NCBI GenBank assembly: GCA_965554225.1 | Contig: CBEVZC010000142.1 | Span: 1 to 7,399 of the forward strand | Direction of reading: 5' to 3' | Origin: BMS3ABIN04 sp965554225 | Lineage (GTDB): Bacteria > Bacteroidota > Ignavibacteria > Ignavibacteriales > Melioribacteraceae | DNA: 7,399 bases | Part shown: positions 6,422 through 7,399 of the stretch, piece after piece | Position numbering within the stretch: the stretch's first letter is position 1 | Layout of the letters: each line of letters starts with the position of its first letter | Made by a program: the position numbers and the translations under genes | Notes under the pieces: generated by a model | Seen by the model: the letters and a program-made list of their open reading frames with translations, nothing else | The model's database searches: none | Told to the model about the DNA's origin: nothing

Positions 6422-6973
6422 ATGCAGAAAAACTCATTGGGATTAGTTGAACTTACAAGTATTGCAGCGGGAATGCAAGCTGCGGATATGATGCTTAAAA
6501 CATCGGAAGTTGAATTAATTTTATCCCGGACAATTTGTTCTGGTAAATATATGGTTCTGGTCGGTGGGGATGTAGCCGAAGTCCAGACAGCTGTTGACGC
6601 TGTAACCAATTCACTGGATTTTGCAATTATCGATACTTTTGTTATCCCGAATGTTCATGAAGATATTTTCCCGGCAATTTCAGGACATTCGAAAGTAGAA
6701 GAATTAGAATCGCTCGGAATTATTGAATCATTCTCCGTTGCATCTTTAATTGAAGGAGCGGATGCTGCAGTAAAGGCTGCAAATGTACATCTAATTGAAA
6801 TTCGTCTTGCTATGGCATTAGGCGGGAAAGCTTTTTGTACTTTAACTGGAGAAGTTGCAGCTGTTACAAGTGCGGTTGAATCCGGAGCACGAGTGATTGC
6901 CGATAAAGGATTATTAGTTAATAAAGTTGTTATTGCCCAACCGAGAAAAGAACTGCTAAGTGAAATGATATAA
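6422..6973 (+). CDS. pduT: PduT-type tandem-BMC shell protein with Fe-S pore cysteine
   Basis: This 183-aa structural protein of the bacterial microcompartment shell consists of two fused BMC (Pfam PF00936-type) domains, about 3-86 and 98-180; each half begins with a GLVELTSIAAGMQAAD- or GIIESFSVASLIEGAD-like strand-helix. Such proteins form trimers that resemble hexamers. Length and sequence fit PduT (about 184 aa) closely, including LSRTICSGKY, where C39 matches the PduT cysteine (Cys38 in Citrobacter) that three subunits contribute to one [4Fe-4S] cluster in the central pore. The family is thought to pass electrons or clusters across the shell, and PduS is its reported partner; pduS lies immediately upstream. 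The start at 6422 has a strong AAGGGA 8 nt upstream. It is the last gene before a terminator. An additional cysteine, C139, is not expected to bind the cluster. Confidence 0.93.
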   Translation: MQKNSLGLVELTSIAAGMQAADMMLKTSEVELILSRTICSGKYMVLVGGDVAEVQTAVDAVTNSLDFAIIDTFVIPNVHEDIFPAISGHSKVEELESLGIIESFSVASLIEGADAAVKAANVHLIEIRLAMALGGKAFCTLTGEVAAVTSAVESGARVIADKGLLVNKVVIAQPRKELLSEMI

Positions 6974-7065
6974 TAATTATGAAAATGTTAGTAATGACTT
7001 TAAATATTTAAAAATCCCATCTTATGAAACAATGTGATTTTGAATAAATAAACACGGATAGTTAA

Positions 7066-7098
7066 ATAAACCCAACTTATTTAAAAAGTTGGGTTTAT
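7066..7098 (+). terminator. Intrinsic terminator closing the pduS-pduT group
   Basis: ATAAACCCAACTT (7066-7078) and AAGTTGGGTTTAT (7086-7098) form a perfect 13-bp stem around a 7-nt AT loop. The T residues lie within the 3' arm, with a further T run at 7110-7115. Because the A/T ends are symmetric it may act in both directions. It lies 93 nt after the shell-protein stop codon. Confidence 0.8.
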
Positions 7099-7140
7099 AC
7101 GGAACAATCTTTTTTGTTATACTTGTTTTCTGTGAACGAA

Positions 7141-7380
7141 GGTATACCAGCATCTTCTAAATAGTTCTTTACTGAGATTCCCTATAGGAGCAAACCGGCA
7201 TTTCACTTTGCTACAGCCGAACTAACACCTTTTTTATTTTACCGCTCTACCATTTGTTGTTTTTGTCATACCGGTTTCCGATGGAATTGGAATACCGGTA
7301 TTTCTTAATTTGTTCTTTTTATGAGATTTCCTATGGGTGTAAACAGGACTTTGTTTTACGCTAAAACCGGAATTACAGTT
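7141..7380. repeat. Two diverged direct copies of a ~90-bp sequence
   Basis: Copy A (about 7141-7230) and copy B (about 7289-7380) align at an offset of 148-149 bp with one single-base gap. The best block is TGAGATTCCCTATAGGAG (7173-7190) against TGAGATTTCCTATGGGTG (7322-7339), continuing into AAACCGG/AAACAGG. Both copies are preceded by GTATACC/AATACCGG-like words and followed by a CTA..CCG..ACA pattern. Reading frames on both strands are broken by stops, so this looks like a decayed non-coding repeat or mobile-element remnant. No transposase or clear terminal inverted repeats are seen, and copy B runs close to the window edge, so the true extent is unknown. Confidence 0.55.
7268..7301. repeat. 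Inverted repeat around ACCGGT palindromes
   Basis: ATACCGGTTTCC (7268-7279) can pair with GGAATACCGGTAT (7289-7301), giving 12 base pairs with one bulged T and a 9-nt loop. The right arm also contains a perfect 12-bp palindrome, AATACCGGTATT (7291-7302). The structure sits between the two diverged repeat copies and may be part of the same element. Confidence 0.45.
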
Positions 7381-7399
7381 TCCTTGGCGGTCACGGTCT

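Noticed and set aside
6405..6446. Short leader ORF overlapping the shell-protein start
   Set aside because: ATG at 6405 opens a 13-codon frame out of phase with the gene, with no ribosome binding site or conserved content; it is a by-product of the GAAGGGA region.
5977..6609. Minus-strand open frames opposite pduS and the shell-protein gene
   Set aside because: They overlap well-supported conserved genes and their translations resemble nothing coherent.
7141..7399. A coding gene or intact insertion sequence in the last 300 bases
   Set aside because: Frames are interrupted on both strands, no transposase motif or terminal inverted repeats are visible, and shared peptide words such as RFPMGVNR/RFPIGANR merely reflect the DNA duplication.
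1..7399. CRISPR array, tRNA, rRNA or riboswitch
   Set aside because: No regularly spaced short repeats, cloverleaf, or conserved riboswitch core (including a cobalamin box upstream of pduS) could be found by eye.

Overview
The window is AT-rich bacterial DNA with six complete genes, all on the + strand and tightly packed, in two transcription groups. The low GC, the ClpC type, the GAF-plus-SpoIIE phosphatase and the bacterial microcompartment (BMC) genes would fit the Ignavibacteria/Bacteroidota-Chlorobi side of the tree. That placement is inference from gene style only; no rRNA or marker gene is present to settle it.

Region by region: 1-266 is non-coding and ends in a good sigma70-like promoter (TTGACT, 17-nt spacer, TATATT) ahead of clpC. 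Positions 267-3647 hold a compact probable operon: the Hsp100 unfoldase ClpC, a pterin-4a-carbinolamine dehydratase (PCD) and orotate phosphoribosyltransferase (PyrE), with gaps of only 6 and 12 nt. A 143-nt gap follows, with no convincing terminator or promoter. Positions 3791-6973 hold the second group: a GAF-like/SpoIIE-type PP2C phosphatase, a PduS-type iron-sulfur flavoprotein whose ATG directly abuts the phosphatase stop codon, and after 78 nt a PduT-type tandem-BMC shell protein. A strong hairpin terminator (7066-7098) closes this group. The last 300 bases contain no convincing gene but two diverged direct copies of a roughly 90-bp sequence.

Functionally, the first group is housekeeping: proteolysis and stress, pterin recycling or detoxification, and pyrimidine synthesis. 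The second group pairs the two known redox parts of a metabolosome: PduS, a cobalamin reductase-like electron carrier, and PduT, a shell trimer whose central pore is expected to carry a [4Fe-4S] cluster through Cys39. No signature enzyme or ordinary hexameric shell gene accompanies them, so this looks like a satellite BMC locus serving a main locus elsewhere. The most distinctive feature is the phosphatase of the partner-switching type translationally coupled to pduS. It suggests, but does not prove, that signalling and the compartment's redox module are expressed together.
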